A program made the translations under genes and the position numbers. This document shows, in pieces, positions 1 to 6,448 of a stretch of 8,443 nucleotides of DNA. This stretch comes from Lysobacteraceae bacterium (GTDB lineage Bacteria > Pseudomonadota > Gammaproteobacteria > Xanthomonadales > Xanthomonadaceae), in contig DMHI01000079.1 in the NCBI GenBank assembly GCA_003449515.1, forward strand, positions 1-8,443. The letters are read 5' to 3'. Position 1 is the stretch's first letter, and each line of letters starts with the position of its first letter. Under the pieces are notes generated by a model. It saw nothing but the letters and a program-made list of their open reading frames with translations. It was not told the DNA's origin and ran no database searches.

Positions 1-1
1 G

Positions 2-991
2 TCAGCCTGCGCGCAACCAGCGCGCGGCGTCCAGCGCGAAGTAGGTGAGGATGCCATCGGCACCGGCGCGCTTGATCGAGAGCAGGGCTTCCAGCGCGCA
101 GGCGCGCTCGTCGAGCCAGCCGTGCTGCGCCGCGGCTTTCAGCATCGCGTACTCGCCGCTCACCTGGTAGACGAAGGTGGGCGCGCCGAAGATGTCCTTC
201 ACCCGGCGGACGATGTCGAGGTAGGGCAGGCCCGGCTTCACCATCACCATGTCCGCACCTTCGTCGAGGTCGAGGCCGACTTCGCGGACGGCCTCGTCGC
301 TGTTCGCCGGGTCCATCTGGTAGGTGAACTTGTTGCCCTTGCCGAGGTTGCCGGCGCTGCCCACGGCATCGCGGAACGGCCCGTAGAAGCTGCTGGCGTA
401 CTTCGCCGAGTAGGCGAGGATGCGGGTGTGGATGAAGCCCGCGGCCTCGAGCGCGTCGCGGATCGCGCCGATGCGACCATCCATCATGTCGCTCGGCGCG
501 ACCACGTCGGCGCCGGCTTCGGCGTGGCTGAGCGCCTGCTTCACCAGCGCCTCCACCGTGGCGTCGTTGACCACATAGCCCGAATCGTCGATCAGCCCGT
601 CCTGGCCATGCGTGGTGAACGGATCGAGCGCGATGTCGGTGATGACGCCGAGCTGCGGGTGCGCGGCTTTCAGCGCCCGCACCGCGCGCTGCGCGAGGCC
701 CTGCGGGTTCCAGGCTTCGGCGGCGTCGAGGCTCTTGGCCTCGGGCGGCGTCACCGGGAACAGGGCCAGCGCCGGGATACCCAGGGCGACCGCGTCGCCC
801 GCCACCTTCAGCAGCTCGTCGATCGAGACGCGCTCGACGCCCGGCATCGAGGCGATCGCCTCGCGGCCGGGGCGCTCGTGCACGAACACCGGCAGGATCA
901 GGTCATCCGCAGTGAGGCGGTTCTCGCGCACCAGCCGGCGCGAGAAATCGTCGCGGCGCAAGCGGCGCGGGCGTTGGCGGAGGCGGGTCAT
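2..991 (-). CDS. hemB: Delta-aminolevulinic acid dehydratase (porphobilinogen synthase), magnesium-type
   Basis: This cytosolic enzyme condenses two 5-aminolevulinate molecules into porphobilinogen, an early step of heme and other tetrapyrrole synthesis. The 329-residue length is normal for the family. Both substrate-binding lysines are visible: K197 in YSAKYASSFYGPF (A site) and K252 in MVMVKPG (P site). The metal loop at about residues 119-131 reads DIALDPFTTHGQD, with aspartates where zinc enzymes such as E. coli HemB carry cysteines. This matches the Pseudomonas-type enzyme that does not use catalytic zinc. E237 aligns with the allosteric magnesium glutamate (E. coli E232). The start is the ATG just before TRLRQRPRRLRR, a typical HemB N-terminus; the open frame continues upstream only as antisense of the next gene. 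No strong Shine-Dalgarno is seen. The stop codon is complete, one base inside the window. It is divergent from the c-di-GMP gene. Confidence 0.96.
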   Translation of the reverse strand: MTRLRQRPRRLRRDDFSRRLVRENRLTADDLILPVFVHERPGREAIASMPGVERVSIDELLKVAGDAVALGIPALALFPVTPPEAKSLDAAEAWNPQGLAQRAVRALKAAHPQLGVITDIALDPFTTHGQDGLIDDSGYVVNDATVEALVKQALSHAEAGADVVAPSDMMDGRIGAIRDALEAAGFIHTRILAYSAKYASSFYGPFRDAVGSAGNLGKGNKFTYQMDPANSDEAVREVGLDLDEGADMVMVKPGLPYLDIVRRVKDIFGAPTFVYQVSGEYAMLKAAAQHGWLDERACALEALLSIKRAGADGILTYFALDAARWLRAG

Positions 992-1019
992 ACGGCGGCG
1001 GCCCCGGAGGTCGAGACAA

Positions 1020-1051
1020 GGAGCGCGAAGGATACGCTCCCGCCGCGGCGG
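1020..1051. repeat. Inverted repeat and palindrome in the hemB/GGDEF-EAL divergent spacer
   Basis: GGAGCG (1020-1025) and CGCTCC (1035-1040) form a 6-base inverted repeat with a 9-base centre, joined to the 12-base perfect palindrome CCGCCGCGGCGG (1040-1051). It lies upstream of both divergent genes and could bind a regulator, but in DNA this GC-rich such symmetry is common. Confidence 0.3.
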
Positions 1052-1093
1052 CGGTGCCGTGACGGTGCACGCGGTTGTACCCGCGGCCAGCCC

Positions 1094-1099
1094 TATACA
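1094..1099 (+). promoter_or_regulatory. Weak candidate -10 element of the GAF-GGDEF-EAL gene
   Basis: TATACA is an AT-rich island in the GC-rich 117-base divergent spacer, ten bases before the ATG. TTGTAC (1075-1080) could be a -35, but the 14-base distance is short. If used, transcription would begin almost at the start codon, giving a leaderless message. That would fit the missing Shine-Dalgarno. Confidence 0.25.
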
Positions 1100-1108
1100 C
1101 TCCGGCGG

Positions 1109-3754
1109 ATGGGCACTCCCCCCGACTCCTCGCAAGCGGCCGCGACCGACGCCGATCCGGGCGGGGAGGCGCACGCCGACGCGCCCGAAACCGAACTCGC
1201 CGCGCTGCGCACCGAGCTTCGCCGGGTGCAGGCCGAGATGGCCGGACGGGCGCGGGCCTTGCGCTTCCAGGAGGCGCTGTTCGACATCTCCGAGGTGGCA
1301 AGCTCTTCGCGCTCGTCGCCGGCGGTGCTGGCCGAGATGCACCGCATCGTCGGCACGCTGATGTATGCCGAGAACTTCTTCATCGCCCGCTGGGACGGTG
1401 AGCGGCGGACGCTGCGCTTCGCCTATTTCGCCGACAGCGAGGACGACGCCGGCATCGATCCGGCGACGGCGTTCCACGAGTCCGAGCTGCCGGGCAGCCT
1501 CACCCTGCAGGTGATCCTGCACCGGACCGCGCTGTGCGGCCCCTCGGCCGACATCGCCCGCAGCCTCGGCCAGGAGGGCGTTTCCCAGGGGCCGGAGTGC
1601 GAGCACTGGCTGGGCGTGCCGATGCTGCTCGATGGCGAGGCGGTGGGCGCGGTGGTGGTGCAGAGCTACCGGCCCGAGGTGCGCTACAGCGAGGACGACG
1701 CGCAGTTGCTCACCTACGTGGCCGAGCACATCGCCACCGCGCTGGCCCGCCGCGAGAGCACGCTGGAACTGGAGCGCCGTGTCGAGCAGCGCACCGAAGC
1801 CCTGCAGGCCGAGGTGCGCGAGCGCCAGCGCGCCGAGCGCCTGCAGTCGACGCTGTACCGCATCGCCGCATTGTCCAGCCGCCATGAGGCCGAGGACGCC
1901 GACGGCTCGTTCTTCGCCGACATCCACGCCATCGTCGGCGAGCTGATCGACGCACGGAACTTCTACATCGCGCTGTGGGACGAGGCCACCGACGAGCTGA
2001 GCTTCCCGTACTCGGTGGATGAGCACGACCTGGTGCGGGCAACGCGCCGCGGAGGCCGGGGCCTCACCGAGTACGTGCTGCACCACGGCGAGCCGCTGCT
2101 GGCCACCGAGGCGATCGTCCGCGGCCTCGCGGCCACCGGCGCGGTGACGCCGAGCGGCCCGGCGGCGGCGTGGTGGCTGGGCGTGCCGATGCGCGTCGAC
2201 GACCAGCCGGTGGGGGTGATCGCGGTGCAGAGCTACCACCACGACGTGCGCTACACCGAGCGCGACCTCGAACTGCTGGGCTTCGTGGGCACCCACATCG
2301 CTGCCGCCATCGGTCGCCGCCGCGCCGATCTCGCGCTGCGCCAGGCCTACCTCGACCTCGAGCGCCGCGTGGCCGAACGCACCCGCGAGCTTGGCCTCGC
2401 CAACGAGACGCTGCGCCAGCAGATCAGCGCACGCGAGGGCGTGGAGCGCCAGCTCAAGCACCAGACGCTGCACGACAGCCTCACCGGCCTGCCGAACCGC
2501 CAGTACCTGCTCGACCGGCTGGTGGCGGCGATGGCCCAGCACCGCGCCCAGCCGGATCGCAGCTTCGCAGTGCTGTTCCTCGATCTCGACCGCTTCAAGG
2601 TCATCAACGATTCCGAAGGCCACCTCGTGGGCGACGCGCTGCTGCGCGAGGCGGCGCAGCGGATCGGCGAGTGCGTGCGCAGCCCGGACACGCTGGCGCG
2701 GCTCGGCGGCGACGAGTTCGCCGTGCTGCTGGAGCGCCTGCGCGATGTCGACGACGCCATCCACGTGGCCGAGCGCATCATGCAGGTGCTCGACCGGCCC
2801 TTCCTGGTCGAAGGCCGCGAGTTGCACACCTCGGCCAGCGTCGGTATCGCCGTGGTGCAGCCGCAGCACGGCTCGGCCGAGGAGATCCTGCGCGATGCCG
2901 ACGCCGCGATGTACCGGGCCAAGGCGGACGGCCGCAAGCGCTATGCCCTGTTCGACGAGCATCTCCGCCACCACGCGCAGCACCGCCTTGAGCTGGAACT
3001 CGAGCTGCGGCGGGCGCTGGCAACGGATGAATTCGAGCCGCACTACCAGCCGATCGTCAACGTCACCACTGGCGCGGTGCTCGGCTTCGAGGCGCTGCTG
3101 CGCTGGCGCCGCGCCGACGGCAGCCTGCGCACGCCCGACGCCTTTCTCGCGCTGGCCGAGGAGACCGGACTCATCGAGGCGATCGACTGGCGCATGTACG
3201 CGCTGGCCATCGGCGATCTGGCGCGCCTCCGGCCGGCGAACGCCTACGTGTCGGTGAACCTCTCGCCACGCCATCTTCTGGTGCCGGAGTTCGCCGAGCG
3301 TTTCCTCACCCTCGTCGCCGAGCAGCGCGCGCAGCCCTCGCGGGTCTGTGTCGAAGTCACCGAAGGGGCGCTGATCGATCGCAAGGATCTCGTCCGCGCC
3401 GCGCTGGAAACCCTGCACCGCGGCGGCGTGCGGGTGATGCTCGACGATTTCGGCACCGGCTACTCGGCGCTGTCGTACCTGCAGCATTTCCCGCTGCACG
3501 GCCTGAAGATCGACCGCAGCTTCGCCGCCGCGCTGGCGTCGGGCGGGCACCGCGGCTCACGCCCGATCGTGCGCGCCATCGTGGCGATGGCGAGCTCGCT
3601 CGAGCTCGAAGTGGTGAGCGAGGGCATCGAGACCGAAGAACAGCGCCAGACGCTGTGGGCGCTGGGCATCCGGCAAGGCCAGGGCTACCACTTCGGTCGA
3701 CCGGCGCCGCTGCAGCACTGGCTCGACACCGCACCGGCGTCGGGCGCGGTGTAG
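1109..3754 (+). CDS. GAF-GAF-GGDEF-EAL cyclic-di-GMP cyclase/phosphodiesterase
   Basis: This 881-residue protein is predicted to make and/or degrade the second messenger c-di-GMP under control of two GAF sensor domains. The order is: an acidic Ala-rich N-tail (1-45), GAF1 (about 55-212), a coiled coil (about 214-245), GAF2 (about 248-402), a coiled coil (about 405-450), GGDEF (about 452-615) and EAL (about 625-875). The cyclase has D492, N500, the intact GGDEF at 533-537, and an RxxD inhibitory site (R524-D527) exactly five residues before it. The phosphodiesterase keeps E661 (EAL), N717, E749, D779-D780 with FGTGYSAL, K800, E838 and Q858. All are residues known to be needed for EAL catalysis, so both activities are plausible. 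No signal peptide or membrane helix is seen, so it is probably cytosolic. The ATG is preceded by no clear Shine-Dalgarno. Open frame upstream of it is antisense to hemB and is not counted. The GAF ligands cannot be told from sequence. Confidence 0.94.
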   Translation: MGTPPDSSQAAATDADPGGEAHADAPETELAALRTELRRVQAEMAGRARALRFQEALFDISEVASSSRSSPAVLAEMHRIVGTLMYAENFFIARWDGERRTLRFAYFADSEDDAGIDPATAFHESELPGSLTLQVILHRTALCGPSADIARSLGQEGVSQGPECEHWLGVPMLLDGEAVGAVVVQSYRPEVRYSEDDAQLLTYVAEHIATALARRESTLELERRVEQRTEALQAEVRERQRAERLQSTLYRIAALSSRHEAEDADGSFFADIHAIVGELIDARNFYIALWDEATDELSFPYSVDEHDLVRATRRGGRGLTEYVLHHGEPLLATEAIVRGLAATGAVTPSGPAAAWWLGVPMRVDDQPVGVIAVQSYHHDVRYTERDLELLGFVGTHIAAAIGRRRADLALRQAYLDLERRVAERTRELGLANETLRQQISAREGVERQLKHQTLHDSLTGLPNRQYLLDRLVAAMAQHRAQPDRSFAVLFLDLDRFKVINDSEGHLVGDALLREAAQRIGECVRSPDTLARLGGDEFAVLLERLRDVDDAIHVAERIMQVLDRPFLVEGRELHTSASVGIAVVQPQHGSAEEILRDADAAMYRAKADGRKRYALFDEHLRHHAQHRLELELELRRALATDEFEPHYQPIVNVTTGAVLGFEALLRWRRADGSLRTPDAFLALAEETGLIEAIDWRMYALAIGDLARLRPANAYVSVNLSPRHLLVPEFAERFLTLVAEQRAQPSRVCVEVTEGALIDRKDLVRAALETLHRGGVRVMLDDFGTGYSALSYLQHFPLHGLKIDRSFAAALASGGHRGSRPIVRAIVAMASSLELEVVSEGIETEEQRQTLWALGIRQGQGYHFGRPAPLQHWLDTAPASGAV

Positions 3755-3766
3755 GCAAGCGGATTG

Positions 3767-3782
3767 CCGGGCGGCCCCCCGG
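3767..3782 (+). terminator. Possible weak terminator hairpin after the GAF-GGDEF-EAL gene
   Basis: CCGGG (3767-3771) and CCCGG (3778-3782) form a 5-base stem with a 6-base loop, starting 12 bases after the stop. No T-run follows. The call rests on position only. Confidence 0.22.
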
Positions 3783-3789
3783 TCCAGCG

Positions 3790-3849
3790 CGGGCGCAGCA
3801 GGTGCTGGCCAACGAAGCCGATGGCGCCGGTGAGCAGGACGGTGGCCAT
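3790..3849 (-). pseudogene. N-terminal remnant of an SDR/NAD-dependent epimerase-like gene
   Basis: On the minus strand an ATG at 3849 opens a frame whose first 20 residues look like the start of an extended short-chain dehydrogenase/epimerase. A hydrophobic strand MATVLL leads into the dinucleotide-binding TGAIGFVG (residues 7-14, GxxGxxG) and then QHLLRP. After about residue 20 the frame turns into low-complexity Pro/Gly sequence and runs into the antisense of the GGDEF-EAL gene, so the rest of a roughly 300-residue enzyme is absent. The fragment is divergent from rsmG. The reading as a deletion remnant is an inference from one clear motif over 20 codons. Chance or a non-coding coincidence cannot be excluded. 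Confidence 0.5.
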
Positions 3850-3907
3850 GGTCGGAAATCCGGGACTGACGAGGCGATCAGCCTGCCGCATCGGCGACAA
3901 TGGGGCG

Positions 3908-4600
3908 ATGACGACGGCCATCTTCAACCCCGCAGCGCTGCGGCCCGACCTCGACGAGGGCTTGCGCGCCCTCGGCCTCGACCCGACGGTGACGGTGGAC
4001 CGCGCCGTGCCGAACCCCGGCGACGACGGCACGCTCACCGGCGCGCTGCTGGCCTACCTCGCGCTGCTCGTGCGCTGGAACGCCACCTACAACCTCACCG
4101 CCATCCGCGACCCGCGCGAGATGCTGGTGAAGCACCTGCTCGATTCGCTGGCGATGCAGCCGCACGTGCGCGGCGTCCATACCCTCGCCGACCTCGGTAC
4201 CGGCCCCGGCCTGCCCGGCATTCCGCTGGCGCTGGCGACGCCGGGGCTGTCGGTCGCGCTGGTCGAGAGCAATGGCAAGAAGGCGCGCTTCCTGCGCGAA
4301 TGCGTCCGACAGCTCGGCCTCGCCCCGCGCGTGCGCGTGCTGGAAAGCCGCGCTGAAGGCCTCGCCGAGCCCGGCGCCTTCGAGGCCATCACCGCCCGCG
4401 CGCTGGATCGCTTGGCCGGCATCCTCGAAGTCGGCGGGCATCTGCTCGCCCCTGAGGGCCGCCTGCTGGCGATGAAGGGCGTCTACCCGACCGAGGAGCT
4501 CGCCGAGCTGCCGGCCGGCTGGGTGGGCGGCACCGTGCATCGGCTCAGCGTGCCCGGCCTCGACGGCGAGCGGCACCTGGTCGAGGTGCGGCGCGGCTGA
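3908..4600 (+). CDS. rsmG: 16S rRNA (guanine-527-N7)-methyltransferase RsmG (GidB)
   Basis: RsmG uses S-adenosylmethionine to methylate N7 of G527 in the 530 loop of 16S rRNA; in other bacteria its loss gives low-level streptomycin resistance. The 230-residue protein is slightly longer than E. coli RsmG (207), the excess being N-terminal. The family signature WNATYNLTAIRDP (57-69) followed by HLLDSL is present. So is the SAM-binding motif LADLGTGPGLPGIPLA (93-108) and the following acidic turn LVESNGKKARFLRE (118-131), with ITARALDRL at 161-169. The ATG chosen begins MTTAIFNPAAL; a GGGG run sits only two bases upstream, too close for a good ribosome site, so the start is less sure than the gene. 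Earlier in-frame ATGs exist but would add a low-quality, non-conserved leader. It is followed after 134 bases by parA. The usual neighbour mnmG is not immediately upstream. Confidence 0.95.
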   Translation: MTTAIFNPAALRPDLDEGLRALGLDPTVTVDRAVPNPGDDGTLTGALLAYLALLVRWNATYNLTAIRDPREMLVKHLLDSLAMQPHVRGVHTLADLGTGPGLPGIPLALATPGLSVALVESNGKKARFLRECVRQLGLAPRVRVLESRAEGLAEPGAFEAITARALDRLAGILEVGGHLLAPEGRLLAMKGVYPTEELAELPAGWVGGTVHRLSVPGLDGERHLVEVRRG

Positions 4601-4630
4601 ACGCGGCGCGGCGCCCCGCGCGGGCCGCGT
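4601..4630 (+). repeat. Nested GC-rich inverted repeats directly after rsmG
   Basis: ACGCGGC (4601-4607) pairs with GCCGCGT (4624-4630). Inside it GCGCGG (4606-4611) pairs with CCGCGC (4616-4621) around a 4-base loop, so two alternative or partly nested stems begin immediately after the rsmG stop. It may serve as a transcription attenuator or mRNA 3' end, though no T-run follows. Confidence 0.4.
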
Positions 4631-4651
4631 CTCAGCGTGCAGGCGCTGCAG

Positions 4652-4669
4652 CCCGAGCCGGGGCTCGGG
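4652..4669. repeat. Near-perfect hairpin in the rsmG-parA spacer
   Basis: CCCGAGC (4652-4658) and GCTCGGG (4663-4669) are perfect 7-base arms around a CGGG loop. The stem is strong in RNA or DNA. It has no T-tract, so it is recorded as a repeat, not as a terminator. Confidence 0.5.
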
Positions 4670-4672
4670 GGC

Positions 4673-4692
4673 GCTGTGGCATCATCCACAGC
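4673..4692. promoter_or_regulatory. Inverted repeat upstream of parA, possible operator
   Basis: GCTGTGG (4673-4679) and CCACAGC (4686-4692) are perfect arms around CATCAT, ending 42 bases before the parA start. The 20-base dyad is less GC-rich than its surroundings and its size fits a dimeric regulator site. CATCAT itself could serve as a poor -10. It is not a parS sequence. The role is inferred from symmetry and position only. Confidence 0.35.
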
Positions 4693-4734
4693 CTTGCCGG
4701 CGGCAGCGCCGGCCGCCCGGAATCCGCCTCGCGC

Positions 4735-5520
4735 ATGGCCCGCATCCTCGCAATCGCCAACCAGAAAGGCGGCGTCGGCAAGACCACGACGGCCGTCAAC
4801 CTCGCCGCCGCGCTGGCCACCACGCCGCGCCGCGTGCTGCTGGTCGACCTCGACCCGCAGGGCAACGCCACGATGGCCTCGGGCATCGACAAGCGCGAGC
4901 TCGAGGCCTCGATGTGCGAGGTGCTGCTGGCCGAAGCCAGCGCCGAGGCCGCCATCGTCGGCACGCAGGAAGGCTACGACCTGCTGCCCACCAACATCGA
5001 CCTCACGGCCGCCGAAATCCGGCTGATGGACGAGGCGCAGCGCGAGCAGCGGCTGAAGAACGCGCTGGAAACGGTGCGCGAGCGCTACGACTACATCCTG
5101 ATCGACTGCCCGCCGTCGCTCTCGCTGCTCACGCTCAATGCGCTGGCCGCCGCCGATGGCGTGATCGTGCCGATGCAGTGCGAGTACTTTGCGCTGGAAG
5201 GGCTCTCGGCACTGGTCAACACCATCGAGGCGCTGAAGCAGAAGCTCAATCCATCGCTCGAGATCGCCGGCATCGTCCGCACCATGTACGACGTGCGCAA
5301 CAACCTCGCCAGCGCGGTCAGCAATGAGCTCACCGGGCACTTCGGCGACAAGGTGTTCCGCTCGATCGTGCCGCGCAACGTGCGTCTGGCCGAAGCGCCC
5401 TCGCACGGCCGCAGCATCATCGGCTACGACCGCGCCTCGCGCGGTGGCATCGCGTATCTCGGCTTGGCGGGGGAGATTGTTCGAGGCGAGAAGAAGCTGG
5501 CCAAGGAGGCCGCACGATGA
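4735..5520 (+). CDS. parA: Chromosome-partitioning ATPase ParA (Soj)
   Basis: ParA binds DNA non-specifically as an ATP dimer and forms the gradient along which ParB-parS complexes move during chromosome segregation. The 261-residue size fits chromosomal Soj proteins without the N-terminal helix-turn-helix of large plasmid ParAs. The deviant Walker A box KGGVGKTT lies at 11-18 (signature K11, P-loop K16). The A' motif VDLDPQGNAT is at 37-46, with D40 the residue needed for hydrolysis in Soj, and Walker B ILIDCPP is at 121-127. The conserved C-terminal segment IVPRNVRLAEAPSHGRSIIGYD (211-232) is typical of chromosomal ParA. The ATG gives the standard MARILAIANQKGG start. No convincing Shine-Dalgarno precedes it, so translation may use a weak or leaderless signal. 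Its TGA overlaps the parB start codon (ATGA), which implies translational coupling. Confidence 0.97.
   Translation: MARILAIANQKGGVGKTTTAVNLAAALATTPRRVLLVDLDPQGNATMASGIDKRELEASMCEVLLAEASAEAAIVGTQEGYDLLPTNIDLTAAEIRLMDEAQREQRLKNALETVRERYDYILIDCPPSLSLLTLNALAAADGVIVPMQCEYFALEGLSALVNTIEALKQKLNPSLEIAGIVRTMYDVRNNLASAVSNELTGHFGDKVFRSIVPRNVRLAEAPSHGRSIIGYDRASRGGIAYLGLAGEIVRGEKKLAKEAAR
5503..5509 (+). promoter_or_regulatory. Strong ribosome binding site of parB inside the parA 3' end
   Basis: AAGGAGG lies seven bases before the parB ATG, inside the last codons of parA. It is the best Shine-Dalgarno match in the window. It fixes the parB start and supports coupled translation of the pair. Confidence 0.85.
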
Positions 5521-6410
5521 GCAGCAAAGCGCGCGGCCTCGGCCGCGGCCTCGACGCCCTGCTGGGCACCGGCAACAAGGGCGCCAAGGCCGACGAACCG
5601 GCACCGGGCGACGTGCTGAAGACGCTGCCGCTCACCCAGTTGCAGGCCGGGCGCTACCAGCCGCGCCAGCACTTCGACGCCGCCGCACTCGACGAGCTCG
5701 CCGAGTCGATCCGCCAGCAGGGCGTGATCCAGCCGATCCTCGTGCGTTCGATCGGCAAGGACCGCTTCGAGATCATCGCCGGCGAGCGCCGCTGGCGCGC
5801 CGCCGAACGTGCGGGCCTCGCCGAAGTGCCGGTGGTGCTGCGCAAGGTCGACGACCGCGCCGTCATCGCCATGGCGCTGATCGAGAACATCCAGCGCGAA
5901 GACCTGAACCCGCTCGAAGAGGCGCAGGCGCTGGCCCGCCTGATCGACGAATTCGCGCTGACCCACCAGCAGGCCGCCGAGGCCGTGGGCCGCTCACGCG
6001 CGGCGGTGTCGAACCTGCTGCGCCTGCTCGAGCTGCCCGACGCCATCCGCGCCCTCGTCGACGCCCGCAAGCTGGAGATGGGCCACGCCCGCGCGCTGCT
6101 CACGTTGGCCCCGCAGGCTGCCCTGGCGCTGGCGCAGCAGGCCGCCGAGGAAGGCTGGAGCGTGCGCGAGGTGGAACGCCGCGCCCACGAGCTGGCGGCC
6201 GGCAAGCTGCCGGAAGCGAAGCCGTCGGCGAAACCGAAAGCCAAGCGCGACGCCGACGTCGCCCGGCTCGAGCGCGAGCTTGGCGAGCTACTGGGCACGA
6301 AGGTGGAAGTGAAATCCGGCCGCGGCGGCAAGGGCCAGCTGGTGCTGCACTACCACGGCCACGACACGCTCGACGGCCTGCTCGAGCGCCTGCGCGGCCC
6401 GCAGCACTGA
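5517..6410 (+). CDS. parB: Chromosome-partitioning CTPase/DNA-binding protein ParB (Spo0J)
   Basis: ParB binds parS sites and, as a CTP-dependent clamp, spreads along DNA near the origin to form the partition complex that ParA moves. The N-terminal tag RGLGRGLDALLG (6-17) is the usual ParA-interacting peptide. The ParB/Srx domain carries YQPRQHF (47-53), GERRWRA (89-95) and ENIQRED (123-129), the CTP-binding elements of the family. A helix-turn-helix (about 148-170, LTHQQAAEAVGRSRAAVSNLLRLL) reads parS. A Lys/Ala/Pro linker (about 228-245) leads to the C-terminal dimerisation domain (about 246-294). The total of 297 residues is normal. The start overlaps the parA stop by four bases and is served by a strong AAGGAGG seven bases upstream. 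No parS palindrome is seen in the window, so it should act on sites elsewhere. Confidence 0.97.
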   Translation: MSSKARGLGRGLDALLGTGNKGAKADEPAPGDVLKTLPLTQLQAGRYQPRQHFDAAALDELAESIRQQGVIQPILVRSIGKDRFEIIAGERRWRAAERAGLAEVPVVLRKVDDRAVIAMALIENIQREDLNPLEEAQALARLIDEFALTHQQAAEAVGRSRAAVSNLLRLLELPDAIRALVDARKLEMGHARALLTLAPQAALALAQQAAEEGWSVREVERRAHELAAGKLPEAKPSAKPKAKRDADVARLERELGELLGTKVEVKSGRGGKGQLVLHYHGHDTLDGLLERLRGPQH

Positions 6411-6439
6411 TCCGCGTCGCCGCAGCGTCGCGCGCGGCT

Positions 6440-6443
6440 GGAG
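6440..6443 (+). promoter_or_regulatory. Ribosome binding site of the glycosyltransferase gene
   Basis: GGAG stands five bases before the ATG at 6449. It decides this start against the long in-frame open stretch that continues upstream through parB in another frame. Confidence 0.5.
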
Positions 6444-6448
6444 CCACG

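Noticed and set aside
122..1108. 329-codon plus-strand extension upstream of the GAF-GGDEF-EAL start
   Set aside because: It is antisense to hemB and low complexity; the recognisable protein begins after the ATG at 1109.
2761..2768. CCACGTGG palindrome, considered as a parS core
   Set aside because: Only the central CACGTG matches; the flanks do not fit parS and it lies in GGDEF coding sequence.
992..3550. Open frame continuing about 850 codons upstream of hemB on the minus strand, as if hemB were the tail of a 1182-residue protein
   Set aside because: It is exact antisense of the GAF-GGDEF-EAL gene, is rich in Ala/Arg/His/Gln with no domain, and reflects the lack of stop codons in GC-rich antisense frames.
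4160..4170. GCACGTGC palindrome inside rsmG, considered as parS
   Set aside because: The flanks do not match the parS consensus; likely a chance result of GC-rich codons.
4483..5604. Minus-strand 373-codon frame opposite parA
   Set aside because: Antisense shadow of parA with no family resemblance.
5324..6448. Long in-frame extension upstream of the glycosyltransferase, spanning parA/parB
   Set aside because: It is an out-of-frame reading of parA and parB, Arg/Pro/Ala rich. The GT2 fold starts at 6449 with a ribosome site.
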